Source of the DNA: Cognatitamlana sp035818475
GTDB lineage: Bacteria > Bacteroidota > Bacteroidia > Flavobacteriales > Flavobacteriaceae
Reading direction: 5' to 3'
Length of the DNA: 64,000 nucleotides
NCBI RefSeq assembly: GCF_035818475.1
Contig: NZ_JAYMGV010000001.1
Span: 434,001 to 498,000, forward strand
The notes under the pieces were generated by a model. That model was not told the origin of the DNA and made no database searches. It saw only the letters and a list, made by a program, of their open reading frames with translations. Every line of letters starts with the position of its first letter. The stretch's first letter is position 1. Below, piece by piece: positions 8,505 to 18,013 of this stretch. The translations under genes and the position numbers were made by a program.

Positions 8505-9128
8505 ATGACTTTAATCTACTTATTTATTGGAATTTTAGCCGCTACACTTAGTGCTTTACCTTTAGGAGCCTCTAACATTGCTGTAATAAACACCACTTTA
8601 AAGCAAAATGTAAATCAAGCTTTTAAAATTGCTATAACTGCGGGAATTGCAGAAGTTGTTTTGTCTTATTACGCATTACATTGTAATGTGATGATTAAAA
8701 ATTTTTTTTACAACAATTTATGGGTTCAAATTTTAGTAGCTACCCTCCTGCTCATAGCCGGTAGTTTTCTATGCTTTAAAAAACAGCCTAAGCACAAATC
8801 AAAACAAAGAAAGTTTAGCCAATCAAAATACGCCACAGGTTTTATTTTAGGTATAGTAAATCCTCCTGTTTTAATTTATTGGGTTATTGCGTTTGGCGTT
8901 TTAAAGAATAATGACATACTCCTTTCTCTTCAATCTTCTTTTTCTGTACTGTTTTTATTCTTTTTGGGGGTTTATTTAGGTAAGTTATTGATCTTATATG
9001 GTTATAGTAAAATCAGTCTAATTATAAAGCATAAAGTTCATAATGTCAATACAGCTGTAAACAAAATCACCGGTATACTTTTAATCTGTATTAGCATTAT
9101 TCAGGCTATTAAAATCTATGCTGTTTAA
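8505..9128 (+). CDS. LysE/RhtB-type translocator
   Basis: 207 residues with about six hydrophobic segments. The N-terminus (FIGILAATLSALPLGASNIAVI) matches the LysE family opening in which a PxGP-like turn is followed by a helix; here it is PLGASN. A short basic loop (KHKSKQRK) separates the two halves. Family members export amino acids or related small molecules at the inner membrane. The substrate cannot be read from the sequence. Its stop overlaps the convergent DUF2797 gene by four bases. Confidence 0.75.
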   Translation: MTLIYLFIGILAATLSALPLGASNIAVINTTLKQNVNQAFKIAITAGIAEVVLSYYALHCNVMIKNFFYNNLWVQILVATLLLIAGSFLCFKKQPKHKSKQRKFSQSKYATGFILGIVNPPVLIYWVIAFGVLKNNDILLSLQSSFSVLFLFFLGVYLGKLLILYGYSKISLIIKHKVHNVNTAVNKITGILLICISIIQAIKIYAV

Positions 9129-9919
9129 ATGATTGAAATAGTAACAACCAAGCCTTCATTAGCTCTAATATTAAATACGGTATTATCCTCAAAAATAAGA
9201 TATTGACCTTTAACACCTAGCAATTTACCGGTATACTGTTTCTCTTTTTTAAGATTTAAACTCCTAGGTTTTATCGGATAATTGAGTACAGGAAACTCTA
9301 AATGGGTTTCAGAGTTATTTTCAATAAAATAATCTTTTGCCTCCTCAGGAATGTATGATAACAACCGTTCTCTCCATTCAACCAGGTTTTCATCTTCAAT
9401 ATCATTTTTAAGCATTTTTCGCCAATTGGTTTTATCTGAAATATGCGCTTTTAAAGCAACTTCAGTAATTCCAGCTAAATAACGATTTGGAACTTCAACA
9501 ATTTCAATAGCTTCATGAGCTCCTTGATCTATCCAACGTGTTGGCACCTGACTTTTTCTTGTCACTCCTACTTTTACATTACTTGAATTGGCCAAATACA
9601 CAATATGGGGTTGTAATTGTGCTTTTTTTTCATACTCCAAATCCCGGTCTTCTTTACCCAAATGTGCTGTACTTAATTCCGGCCTCATAATCCAGTCTCC
9701 TGCCTGAGGCGTATCATAAAAACATTGTTTATCAAAACCTTGCCTGTAGATAGGTTTATCCAATCCACAATTCAAACATTGATATTTAACAAATTGAATA
9801 GTGATATTTTTACCTAATAATTGATTCATATTCAAAAAATCATTTTCAAATACTAAATAATATTGAATTGGACTGGCAAATTCACTTTCCATTTTTGTTA
9901 AAACACCTTGGTAGGTCAT
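9125..9919 (-). CDS. DUF2797 domain protein
   Basis: 264 residues. The N-terminal part has a Cys cluster, C48-LN-C51 and C66, followed by AGDWIMRPELSTAHLG and HIVYLANSSNVKVGVTRK...TRWIDQGA (105-133), the family signature. As I recall the family, there are four cysteines (CxxC...QGxCxxC); here the third expected position is Asp (GFDKQC), leaving three. The VYLA/KVGVT stretch recalls a GIY-YIG-like fold. The function is unknown. It converges on the LysE gene and diverges from GH3 with a 42-base gap. Confidence 0.85.
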   Translation of the reverse strand: MTYQGVLTKMESEFASPIQYYLVFENDFLNMNQLLGKNITIQFVKYQCLNCGLDKPIYRQGFDKQCFYDTPQAGDWIMRPELSTAHLGKEDRDLEYEKKAQLQPHIVYLANSSNVKVGVTRKSQVPTRWIDQGAHEAIEIVEVPNRYLAGITEVALKAHISDKTNWRKMLKNDIEDENLVEWRERLLSYIPEEAKDYFIENNSETHLEFPVLNYPIKPRSLNLKKEKQYTGKLLGVKGQYLIFEDNTVFNIRANEGLVVTISII

Positions 9920-9961
9920 AAAAAAAAGTATTATTTTTAAAAACTTAAAGATAGAATAAAT

Positions 9962-11476
9962 ATGCCAATACCTATAGTAAATTCGATTGCTTCTTGGTTT
10001 TTAAAAAAAAGGTTTCATCAAATTGAGCTATTCTTAAAATACCCTAATGAAGTACAAAACGAATTGCTATTCAGTTTATTAGATTTTGCTAAAAACACCG
10101 AAATTGGCAAACAATATGATTTTGCTTCTATTAAAAGTTACCAAACATTTGCAGAGCGTGTTCCTATAAAAAATTATGATGACTGGCAAGATGTTATAGA
10201 ACGTTCCAGGCAGGGCGAAACTAATATTTTTTGGCCCAGTGCAATAAAATGGTTTGCTAAATCTAGCGGAACTACCAGAGCTAAAAGTAAATTTATTCCT
10301 GTCAGTACAGAATCGTTAGAAGATTGTCATTACGCTGCAAGCAAAGATTTGTTATGCATGTATTTGAACAACAATGAAGATTCACAGTTGTTTACAGGTA
10401 AAAGCTTACGCCTTGGAGGAAGTAAAGAATTATACAAAGAGAACGGAACTGTTTTTGGAGACCTTTCAGCTATTCTTATTGATAACATGCCCTTTTGGGC
10501 AGAGTTTAGCAGCACACCAAGTAATAAAGTCTCTTTAATGAGTGACTGGGAACATAAAATGCAGGCTATAGTTGATGAAACTATTAATGAGAACGTAACA
10601 AGTTTAGCTGGTGTTCCGTCATGGATGCTGGTTTTACTCAATAATGTTTTAGAAACTACAGGTAAAAAAAGTTTACATGATATTTGGCCTAACTTAGAAG
10701 TCTATTTTCATGGCGGTGTAAGTTTTACGCCCTATACAGATCAGTACAAAAAAATACTTCCGAAAAAGGACTTTAAATATTATGAGATCTATAATGCCTC
10801 AGAAGGTTTTTTTGCTATTCAGGATCAAAATGATTCTAATGAATTATTATTGATGTTGGATTATGGTATTTTCTATGAATTTATTCCAATGGATGTTTAT
10901 GCAACTTCTGAAGAAAAAGCCATTCCACTTAGCCAGGTAAAACTTAATCAAAATTATGCTGTTATTATCACTACCAATGCCGGGCTATGGCGTTATAAAA
11001 TTGGAGACACTGTAAGATTCACATCATTAAACCCCTATAGAATAAAAATCTCCGGACGTACTAAGCATCACATTAATGTTTTTGGCGAAGAGCTCATTAT
11101 TGAGAATGCTGAAGAGGCTTTAAAAAAAGTATGTAAACGCACCAAAGCTGAAATTGTAGATTTTACAGCTGCTCCCATTTTTATGGAAGGAAAAGAAAAA
11201 GGCGCACATGAATGGTTGATTGAATTTAAAATCCCCCCTAAAGACTTAAATTATTTTAATGAACTTTTTGATAATGCTCTAAAATCTTTAAACTCAGATT
11301 ACGAAGCAAAACGGTATAACAACATCACCTTAAATAAGCCCAAAATTAATATCGCCCGAGAACGTTTGTTTTATGATTGGCTAAAACAAAACAATAAATT
11401 AGGTGGGCAACACAAAATACCGCGACTTTCAAATACCAGAGAGTACATGGACGACCTCTTAAGCCTAAACACATAA
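9962..11476 (+). CDS. GH3 family acyl-adenylating enzyme
   Basis: 504 residues, full length for the bacterial GH3 group. It has the ATP-binding SSGTTRAKSKFIP (101-113), EIYNASEGFFAIQD in the middle and YKIGDTVRFTS later. GH3 enzymes belong to the ANL superfamily: they activate a carboxylic acid as acyl-AMP and, in plants, transfer it to an amino acid. The bacterial substrates are not known. These genes are common in Bacteroidota. Divergent from the DUF2797 gene; the start ATG at 9962 gives the standard N-terminal helix. Confidence 0.87.
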   Translation: MPIPIVNSIASWFLKKRFHQIELFLKYPNEVQNELLFSLLDFAKNTEIGKQYDFASIKSYQTFAERVPIKNYDDWQDVIERSRQGETNIFWPSAIKWFAKSSGTTRAKSKFIPVSTESLEDCHYAASKDLLCMYLNNNEDSQLFTGKSLRLGGSKELYKENGTVFGDLSAILIDNMPFWAEFSSTPSNKVSLMSDWEHKMQAIVDETINENVTSLAGVPSWMLVLLNNVLETTGKKSLHDIWPNLEVYFHGGVSFTPYTDQYKKILPKKDFKYYEIYNASEGFFAIQDQNDSNELLLMLDYGIFYEFIPMDVYATSEEKAIPLSQVKLNQNYAVIITTNAGLWRYKIGDTVRFTSLNPYRIKISGRTKHHINVFGEELIIENAEEALKKVCKRTKAEIVDFTAAPIFMEGKEKGAHEWLIEFKIPPKDLNYFNELFDNALKSLNSDYEAKRYNNITLNKPKINIARERLFYDWLKQNNKLGGQHKIPRLSNTREYMDDLLSLNT

Positions 11477-11599
11477 TGACTCAAAACACCACAAAAACAA
11501 GCACTTAACGAATTAAATTGCGATTAATCCGAGAAATTATTAAAAGTGCTAAAGTCTATTCTATATTTAATAAACGAATTCATCCTAACCCTAGATTAA

Positions 11600-13153
11600 A
11601 TGAAAACTAAATTTTGTCTTTTCATTTTCTTAACCTGTGCTATGTTTTGCCAGGGACAATCTTCAACGAAAATAGGCCCCAATAGTTTTAAATTTGAAGT
11701 ACTACCCACCAGCACCAACACACGCTATACAGAAATAGGTTCAGGGTTTTTCAGAAATAAATTCATAATGGTTTCTTCAAAAAAGATTGGGGGCTTAGCT
11801 AAGATTGACCTCAATACCAATGAAGCTTATAAAGAACTTTTTTGTTTAGATATTGATGACAACGGTGCTTTGAGCAGGCCGTTATTATTCTCCAGGCTAC
11901 TAAATACCAGTTCCAGTGAAGACCAACTTTCATTTTCCCCGGATGAGCATACCGTATACTACACCAGAAGCAACAAGCAAAATTCATTAGAATACAAATT
12001 ATATAAAGCCTCTTTGGAAGAGAACTCTCAAGGTAACTGGATTAACCAAAACCTTACTAGCATTAATAAGCCTGATGTCTCGATTGAAAACCCCTTTGTT
12101 AATCATGCTGGTGATAAATTGTATTTTTCAGCTAACTTCCCTGATACTCATGGAGGTTTTGATCTTTACGTTTCAAAAATTAACCCGGATGGAACTTTAG
12201 GCCAGCCAGAAAATTTAGGTAAGACCATTAATACCGAACTTGATGATAAATACCCTTCCTTATCCATTGATGACAAGTATTTGTTTTTTTCCTCAAAAGG
12301 CCATGATAATATTGGGGGTTTTGATGTATTTAGAAGTAAGATTTCCAGTGAAAATGATTATCAGGCACCTGTAAACCTGGGGAGTTCTTTGAACACTGTT
12401 TATGACGAGATTGCTTATTTTTTAGCAGCCAGACACAAGGGGTACCTTACTTCAAACAGGCCTAACGGTAAAGGACGTTATGATATATACACGGCTACCA
12501 GTGAAGATGTCTATCAATCTATTGTTGGTAGGGTTGTGGACTTAAAAACTCAAATAAAACTTCCTAATACGCTTTTGGTTTTAAAAGATGAGGATGATAA
12601 AGAAATTGCCAGAACTATGACTAAAGAAGATGGCTCCTACAGTCTTAGCGTTTTACCTTTTGAATCTTATACTTTAAATACACATAAGGATGGGTTTAAA
12701 GATGCTTCTATTCCCTTTTTCACCAATAGAGGAAACGAAACTACATATAGAAAAAACATAGAGCTGCTTACCACTGAACCCGTAATTGAAAAAGTAGATA
12801 ATGAATTAAGAATTGTTTTGGAAAATATTTATTTTGATTTTAACAAATGGAATATTAAAGAAGAGTCTTTTATTTCATTAAATAAAATTGTAAAAGTTCT
12901 TGATGAAAACCCGGACATGAAATTAGCAATTAATGCGCATACGGATAATAAAGGCCGGGCATCCTACAATATGGGGCTATCTGAAAAGCGGGCTGCTTCA
13001 ACTGTAAAATACTTAATAAAAAAAGGGATTCCAAAAAGCAGATTACAATTTAAAGGCTTTGGAGAGACAAAACCATTGATAGACTGCAAAAACAATTGTT
13101 CAGCTAAAGATTTACAAGCTAACAGACGTGTTGAGTTTGTCATTCAAGAATAA
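11600..13153 (+). CDS. OmpA family outer-membrane protein with PD40 propeller repeats
   Basis: 517 residues. Signal peptide ~1-19 (ending FCQG). Residues ~90-290 carry WD40-like (PD40) blade motifs (DQLSFSPDEHTVYYTR, DKLYFSANF, DKYLFFSSKGHDNIGGFDVF). Residues ~305-385 form a carboxypeptidase regulatory-like beta-sandwich (KEDGSYSLSVLPFESY). Residues ~400-517 are an OmpA peptidoglycan-binding domain (YFDFNKWNIK, HTDNKGRASYN, LSEKRA, NRRVEF). It tethers the outer membrane to the wall. It resembles the OmpA partners often found with PorP/SprF genes, but no such gene is adjacent here. Confidence 0.9.
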   Translation: MKTKFCLFIFLTCAMFCQGQSSTKIGPNSFKFEVLPTSTNTRYTEIGSGFFRNKFIMVSSKKIGGLAKIDLNTNEAYKELFCLDIDDNGALSRPLLFSRLLNTSSSEDQLSFSPDEHTVYYTRSNKQNSLEYKLYKASLEENSQGNWINQNLTSINKPDVSIENPFVNHAGDKLYFSANFPDTHGGFDLYVSKINPDGTLGQPENLGKTINTELDDKYPSLSIDDKYLFFSSKGHDNIGGFDVFRSKISSENDYQAPVNLGSSLNTVYDEIAYFLAARHKGYLTSNRPNGKGRYDIYTATSEDVYQSIVGRVVDLKTQIKLPNTLLVLKDEDDKEIARTMTKEDGSYSLSVLPFESYTLNTHKDGFKDASIPFFTNRGNETTYRKNIELLTTEPVIEKVDNELRIVLENIYFDFNKWNIKEESFISLNKIVKVLDENPDMKLAINAHTDNKGRASYNMGLSEKRAASTVKYLIKKGIPKSRLQFKGFGETKPLIDCKNNCSAKDLQANRRVEFVIQE

Positions 13154-13376
13154 GTTAATTCTTAATATTATCGATTAAGTGCTTTACTAAAAGTTTTTAA
13201 ACGAATATTTTGTCTAATAATCTAAAAGACCAAAAAAACTTTTGCACTGCAACTTAATAAGTATACTTTTAAAAAGATATTAAGAATAAGGTCAGTCAAA
13301 ATTTCTATTTCCCTCTTGAAATTTTACTCTAATAAAGAATAAAGATTCCTTTATTAATTAATAATCCATAAAAAAT

Positions 13377-13403
13377 AAAACCACGCTAGAGCGTGGTTTT
13401 TTT
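13377..13403. terminator. Bidirectional terminator between the ompA-type gene and clpX
   Basis: AAAACCACGC (13377-13386), loop TAGA, GCGTGGTTTT (13391-13400), with T-runs on both strands. It serves the rightward OmpA gene and the leftward clpX. The remaining ~220 bases from 13154 hold nothing else I can name. Confidence 0.9.
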
Positions 13404-13426
13404 ATATTCAATAACTAATTTAACGT

Positions 13427-14659
13427 CTAAGAAACTGCTTTTAATTTCTTTAATGTTGTTTTAGTCAATTTTTCTTCAGCATAAGCTTTGGTTACATTTA
13501 ACGCTTTCTCATCTGTACTTGGCAACTCAAACATGGCATCAGTCAAAATCTCTTCACAAAGTGAACGTAAACCTCTGGCCCCTAGCTTATACTCTATGGC
13601 TTTATTTACAATAAAATCCAACGCGCCGTCTGTGATACTAAATTCAATGTTATCCATCAAAAACAGCTTCTTGTATTGCTTGATAATTGCATTTTTTGGT
13701 TCTGTTAGAATAGCTCTTAACGTATCTGCATCTAAAGGATCCATATAAGTTAAAACCGGTAAACGTCCAATAATTTCAGGAATCAACCCAAAGTCTTTTA
13801 AATCCTTAGGTATAATATACTGTAATAGATGATCTTGATCTACAACATCATCAGACATAGATGCACTATAACCAACTGCCTGCATATTTAATCTCTTGGA
13901 AATAACGCGTTCTATACCATCAAACGCTCCTCCAGCTATAAACAGAATATTCTCAGTATTGACTTCAATAAACTTTTGATCCGGATGCTTACGTCCGCCT
14001 TTTGGCGGCACGTTAACAACTGTTCCTTCTAAAAGCTTCAATAAGGCTTGTTGCACACCTTCTCCCGAAACATCACGTGTTATTGAAGGATTGTCGCTTT
14101 TACGGGCAATTTTATCAATTTCATCAATAAATACAATGCCCTTCTCTGCCTTTTCTAAATTATAATCTGCAGCCTGTAAAAGTCTGGTCAAAATACTTTC
14201 AACATCTTCACCTACATAACCCGCTTCTGTTAAAACTGTAGCATCAACAATAGCTAACGGTACGTTTAACATTTTAGCAATAGTTTTTGCCATTAATGTT
14301 TTACCCGTTCCCGTTTGCCCTACCATAATGATATTACTCTTCTGAATATCAATCTCATCTTTTGAAGGGGGCTGCAATAACCTTTTATAATGATTATAAA
14401 CAGCAACAGACATTACTTTTTTAGTAACACCTTGTCCTATAATATATTCATCAAGAAACGCTTTAATTTGTTGTGGTTTGCGAAGTTTTAATTCAGCAGA
14501 TAAATCACTGCTATCATTTTGTTTTGATTCTTCCAGAACTATACCATGTGCCTGCTCAATACACCTATCACAGATATGTGCATCTAACCCTGCTATCAAC
14601 AAGTTTGTTTCTGGCTTTTTTCTACCACAAAACGAACATTCTAATTCTTCTTTTGCCAT
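13427..14659 (-). CDS. clpX: ATP-dependent Clp protease ATP-binding subunit ClpX
   Basis: 410 residues. The zinc-binding domain has C8, C11, C30, C33. The AAA+ core has Walker A GQTGTGKT (114-121), pore loop GYVG (147-150) and Walker B VFIDE (176-180), then DVSGEGVQQALLKLLEG and the sensor region GARGLRS. ClpX unfolds tagged proteins and feeds them to ClpP. The loop that docks on ClpP is IGF in E. coli; the matching segment here reads VGY (AVGYSAS). It lies directly downstream of clpP in the tig-clpP-clpX order. Confidence 0.98.
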   Translation of the reverse strand: MAKEELECSFCGRKKPETNLLIAGLDAHICDRCIEQAHGIVLEESKQNDSSDLSAELKLRKPQQIKAFLDEYIIGQGVTKKVMSVAVYNHYKRLLQPPSKDEIDIQKSNIIMVGQTGTGKTLMAKTIAKMLNVPLAIVDATVLTEAGYVGEDVESILTRLLQAADYNLEKAEKGIVFIDEIDKIARKSDNPSITRDVSGEGVQQALLKLLEGTVVNVPPKGGRKHPDQKFIEVNTENILFIAGGAFDGIERVISKRLNMQAVGYSASMSDDVVDQDHLLQYIIPKDLKDFGLIPEIIGRLPVLTYMDPLDADTLRAILTEPKNAIIKQYKKLFLMDNIEFSITDGALDFIVNKAIEYKLGARGLRSLCEEILTDAMFELPSTDEKALNVTKAYAEEKLTKTTLKKLKAVS

Positions 14660-14733
14660 TAATCTAATCTATTTACGGGAATAAATTATTATAAATCCCT
14701 CTATAACAATTTTTTAAAATTACAAATTTTTAT

Positions 14734-15408
14734 TTAATTACGAGCTAAAATCTCATCAATCATACCGTATTCCTTGGCCTTATCTGCTTTCATCCAATAA
14801 TCCCTATCACTATCTGCATATACTTTGTCGTAATCTTGCCCGGAATGCTTACTTATAATTTTGTAAAGTTCTTCTTTCAAGATTAAGATCTCTCTTGCCG
14901 TAATCTCAATATCACTTGCCTGCCCTTGTGCGCCACCTAAAGGCTGATGTATCATCACACGTGAATGTGTTAAACCGCTGCGTTTTCCTTTTTCACCTGC
15001 ACATAAAAGAACAGCTCCCATTGATGCTGCCATACCTGTACAAATTGTGGCTACATCTGGTTTAATAAACTGCATGGTATCATAAATACCCAATCCGGCA
15101 TATACACTTCCTCCAGGGGAATTAATATATATTTGAATATCCTTGTTAGCATCTGTACTTTCCAAGAACAACAACTGAGCCTGTACAATATTTGCTACCT
15201 GATCATTGATTCCTGTTCCTAAAAATATAATTCTGTCCATCATTAAACGTGAGAATACATCAAAAACAGCAATATTCATTTGACGTTCTTCAATAATATT
15301 AGGAGTTAGGTTAGTGGGATACATACTACTAATAATTTTATTGTAATATGTACTACTAATACCTTGATCTTTTATCGCAAATTTTTCAAATTCCTTAGCG
15401 TAATCCAT
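14734..15408 (-). CDS. clpP: ATP-dependent Clp protease proteolytic subunit ClpP
   Basis: 224 residues from the ATG at 15408. A frame extension to a GTG at 15435 is less likely because MDYAKEF is the natural beginning. The catalytic triad is visible: Ser129 in GMAASMGA, His154 in MIHQP, Asp203 in DRDYWM. It has the handle and strand motifs SPGGSVYAGLGIYD. The serine protease forms a tetradecamer capped by ClpX. It has its own leader between the tig terminator and the gene, and precedes clpX by 74 bases. Confidence 0.97.
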   Translation of the reverse strand: MDYAKEFEKFAIKDQGISSTYYNKIISSMYPTNLTPNIIEERQMNIAVFDVFSRLMMDRIIFLGTGINDQVANIVQAQLLFLESTDANKDIQIYINSPGGSVYAGLGIYDTMQFIKPDVATICTGMAASMGAVLLCAGEKGKRSGLTHSRVMIHQPLGGAQGQASDIEITAREILILKEELYKIISKHSGQDYDKVYADSDRDYWMKADKAKEYGMIDEILARN

Positions 15409-15489
15409 AATCTTTAAAATTGTTTTAATTAACACATTGACTTACAACAAGATGCCTTAAACCGTGTTTAAATAAATTTCTTTTTGAAT

Positions 15490-15523
15490 AAAAAAGCGCT
15501 TAAACCTATTGATTTAAGCGCTT
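15490..15523 (-). terminator. Terminator after tig
   Basis: Perfect stem AAGCGCTTAAA (15494-15504) / TTTAAGCGCTT (15513-15523). Read leftward it ends in a T-run. It separates tig from clpP, so clpP needs its own promoter or read-through. Confidence 0.88.
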
Positions 15524-15547
15524 AAATATAAGCATTTATTATTTTAA

Positions 15548-16876
15548 TTATTTGTCGCCGTAAACTTCTTTAACAAAGTTTTCGTAACTTAATTCTTTAA
15601 CCTTAAGATTTGCTTTTTCTTTATAAACTTCTAATAGTTTTTGGCTAATTAATTGTTCTGAAATTCTACGGGCTTCTTCCTGATTAGACAATACTCTTGC
15701 CGCAATATCATCTAACTCTTTGTCTGAAGGATTAGTTTGACCAAACTGTGCCATTTGCCCTTTAATCATTTCTCTTGCATGATTCTTAATATCATCCATA
15801 GTAACCTGAATGTTATTATCTGTAATCAATTTACCTTCTATTAACTGGTAACGCAAGCTTTTCTCTGACTTTTCATACTCTTCTTTAGCCTGATCTGCAT
15901 CCATTTCTTTTTCACCGGCTGTTTGCATCCATTTGGTCAAAAACTCTGATGGTAAATCAAACTTAGTATGCTCAACCAGATACTCAGTAATATCATTTAA
16001 CAACTTTTGATCTGCCTGTTGCACAAATTGTTTTTCAGCATCTTCTTTTATTTTAGCTTTTAGCTCAGTAACAGAAGTCACTTCTCCTTTAGGAAAAAGT
16101 TTATCAAATAATTCTTGATCTAAATCTGCTAATTCACGCTGATTAATTTCTGTAATTGTAAAGTTTACCTCAATATCAAGACCATGAACGTCATCATGTC
16201 CTAGTTTTAATGCGTGCATTAAATCATGCTCATCATCAAAAAGCCCTTTTGTTTTCAAGGTAATAACATCGCTTGCTTTTGCTCCAATAAATTGTTTTTC
16301 GGTTGATTTCCCCTTAAACTTATCTAAAGTTAAGGTTACAGTATTATCAATCTCCTTTTCTTCATTGGTATATGCTCCGGTAATCTCACTATCTTTAGCA
16401 ACAACATCCTGAGATATTAATTTCCCATATTGTTTTTGAATACGCTCAATTTGCTCGTTAATCATTTTGTCATCCGCAACAATATTGTATTGGGTAATTG
16501 CTTTTTTACTTTTAAGTTCAACTTCAAACTCTGGTGCTAAACCTAATTCAAATTCAAAAGAAAATCCTTCTGCATTCCAATCAATATCATCTTGTGGTTT
16601 TGGTAATGGCTGCCCAAGAACATCCAACTTTTCTTCAGTTAAATATTTATTCAAAGCATCTTGTAGTAATTTGTTAACTTCATCAACCAAAACTGCTTTT
16701 CCATACTGTTTTTTAACCATACCCATTGGCACATGTCCTTTTCTAAAACCAGGAATATTTGCTGTTTTACGATAATCAGATAAGATTTTCTCAACTTTAT
16801 CACTGTAATCCTCTTTAGTGATATCAACTTTTACTACAGCATTTAATGCATCAACGTTTTCTCTTGTAATATTCAT
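15548..16876 (-). CDS. tig: Trigger factor, ribosome-associated chaperone
   Basis: 442 residues. The N-terminal ribosome-binding domain has the signature GFRKGHVPM (residues ~42-50). The PPIase domain in the middle is degenerate, as in other Bacteroidota. The C-terminal substrate-binding part is rich in Glu and Lys. It acts on nascent chains at the exit tunnel. It is first in the tig-clpP-clpX block and preceded by a strong promoter at 16954-16984. Confidence 0.96.
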   Translation of the reverse strand: MNITRENVDALNAVVKVDITKEDYSDKVEKILSDYRKTANIPGFRKGHVPMGMVKKQYGKAVLVDEVNKLLQDALNKYLTEEKLDVLGQPLPKPQDDIDWNAEGFSFEFELGLAPEFEVELKSKKAITQYNIVADDKMINEQIERIQKQYGKLISQDVVAKDSEITGAYTNEEKEIDNTVTLTLDKFKGKSTEKQFIGAKASDVITLKTKGLFDDEHDLMHALKLGHDDVHGLDIEVNFTITEINQRELADLDQELFDKLFPKGEVTSVTELKAKIKEDAEKQFVQQADQKLLNDITEYLVEHTKFDLPSEFLTKWMQTAGEKEMDADQAKEEYEKSEKSLRYQLIEGKLITDNNIQVTMDDIKNHAREMIKGQMAQFGQTNPSDKELDDIAARVLSNQEEARRISEQLISQKLLEVYKEKANLKVKELSYENFVKEVYGDK

Positions 16877-16945
16877 TTTTAACTATATAAAACCCTCTTT
16901 GGGCATTTAACAAAAGGTTTTGAACCGGAATTCACCAAACCAAAA

Positions 16946-16984
16946 TTGGGATGCAAAAGTAATATATTTTTACATCCCAACAAA
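16946..16984 (-). promoter_or_regulatory. tig promoter framed by an 8-bp inverted repeat
   Basis: Read leftward: TTTG (16984-16981), 19 bases, TACTTTTG (16961-16954), a perfect match to the flavobacterial TTTG-N19-TAnnTTTG pattern. TTGGGATG (16946-16953) and CATCCCAA (16973-16980) form an inverted repeat whose arms abut the -33 and -7 elements. This is the position expected for a repressor site or alternative promoter control of tig. It is not the CIRCE sequence. Confidence 0.7.
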
Positions 16985-17007
16985 GTTTTTAATTGCTTGA
17001 TTATAAG

Positions 17008-17361
17008 CTATTTTTTATCTTCTTTTAAAAGCGAATGTAGTACAGATTCTAGAAAAGATAATAAGACACTAAATAATATAGCTGTCCATATACTACTCAC
17101 TGAAAAGCTATCTATTATATTACTGGCTAATAAAATAATTAACGCATTAATTATAAGTAAAAATAATCCTAATGTTAAGATGGTTATAGGTAGGGTAAAT
17201 ATTATTAAGATAGGTTTTACAAATAAGTTTAATACTGCCAAAACCGCGGCTACCATTAAGGCTGTAACCATTTTATCACCTGTTAATGTTACCCCTGGTA
17301 AAAAATAAGCTAAGATAAATACTGCTACTGCAGTTATTAAAAGTTTGAGAATTAATTTCAT
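17008..17361 (-). CDS. Small four-helix membrane protein, phage-holin-4 superfamily
   Basis: 117 residues from the ATG at 17361 (two codons before it begin with TTG and are not needed). There are four hydrophobic segments; a conserved-looking loop NLFVKPILIIFTLPITILTLGL fits the family in which LxNxxxKPIxxxxxLP is typical. Despite the family name this is a common chromosomal membrane protein of unknown role, and no phage gene is nearby. It sits between tig and the methyltransferase remnant, both leftward. Confidence 0.75.
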   Translation of the reverse strand: MKLILKLLITAVAVFILAYFLPGVTLTGDKMVTALMVAAVLAVLNLFVKPILIIFTLPITILTLGLFLLIINALIILLASNIIDSFSVSSIWTAILFSVLLSFLESVLHSLLKEDKK

Positions 17362-17392
17362 GATCAACTATTCAATTACTTAACTAAAGTAC

Positions 17393-18013
17393 TTAAACCT
17401 TTTCAAAAACCACAATATCTTGATATTCTTTTTTTGATTTATCTCGAATATAGTCTTTCCAATAGCCATCTACAATTTTAACACATTTCAAATTAGCTTT
17501 ATTTAGCATACCCTTCAACGTATCTTCATGAATTGCTATATTTCCAGATTTAACACTTTCATGCATCAGTCTAAAATTTTCTCCTTTGTATGGAAAACTA
17601 AAGCCATTTCTTTTGAAAATAGAATCTTCAGATTCTGAATTGTATAAGAAAAATGTGGGAAAACACAATCCTTTGGGTTTTAGTATGCGTTCAATCTCAA
17701 AGAAATAATGCTGAATTTCTTCTAATTGCATATGTGTAAACAATGAAAAGGAAAAAACCTTATTAAAATCAGCTGTTTTATAAGGGATTTCAAACTCAGT
17801 AGCTTTTACTTCTGCCGTATTGTAGAGATCATTAAAAACTGAAACGTACCTAAAGTTAAAATTAGGAAAATCTTTACCTAAGCCCTTATTACACCATTCA
17901 ACTCCTTTCTTTACTACATTAAAGCCATTATATGAGCCTTCTTGATTTAGATACGTGCTTAATGCAATTGCTGTCCTGCCTACACCACTTCCTATATCTA
18001 AAATAGAATAGAA
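17393..18013 (-). pseudogene. Class I SAM-dependent methyltransferase, N-terminus missing
   Basis: The frame is open for 207 codons including its stop and begins immediately after the stop codon of the hydrolase (18014-18016), in the same frame. The first residues are FYSILDIGSGVGRTA, the glycine-rich SAM-binding motif I, so the usual ~60 residues before it are absent and no ATG precedes motif I. The rest looks intact (FTHMQLEEIQHYF, RILKPKGLCF, EGY-like GYWKDY, QDIVVF). The TTG at 17741 is an internal Leu codon. The acidic residue normally ending strand 2 is Asn (GFNVV). A deletion that joined the hydrolase tail to the methyltransferase body explains this best; the protein is probably not made. 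Confidence 0.72.

Noticed and set aside
11500..11550. AGCACTT ... AAGTGCT inverted pair after the GH3 gene
   Set aside because: Only seven pairs with a 37-base gap and no T-run; not a convincing terminator or operator.
17008..17361. Prophage remnant because of a holin-like protein
   Set aside because: The family is widespread on chromosomes and no other phage gene is present nearby.
17393..17743. A complete 116-residue methyltransferase gene starting at TTG 17743
   Set aside because: The frame continues upstream for 90 more codons with methyltransferase motif I, so the TTG is an internal Leu codon.
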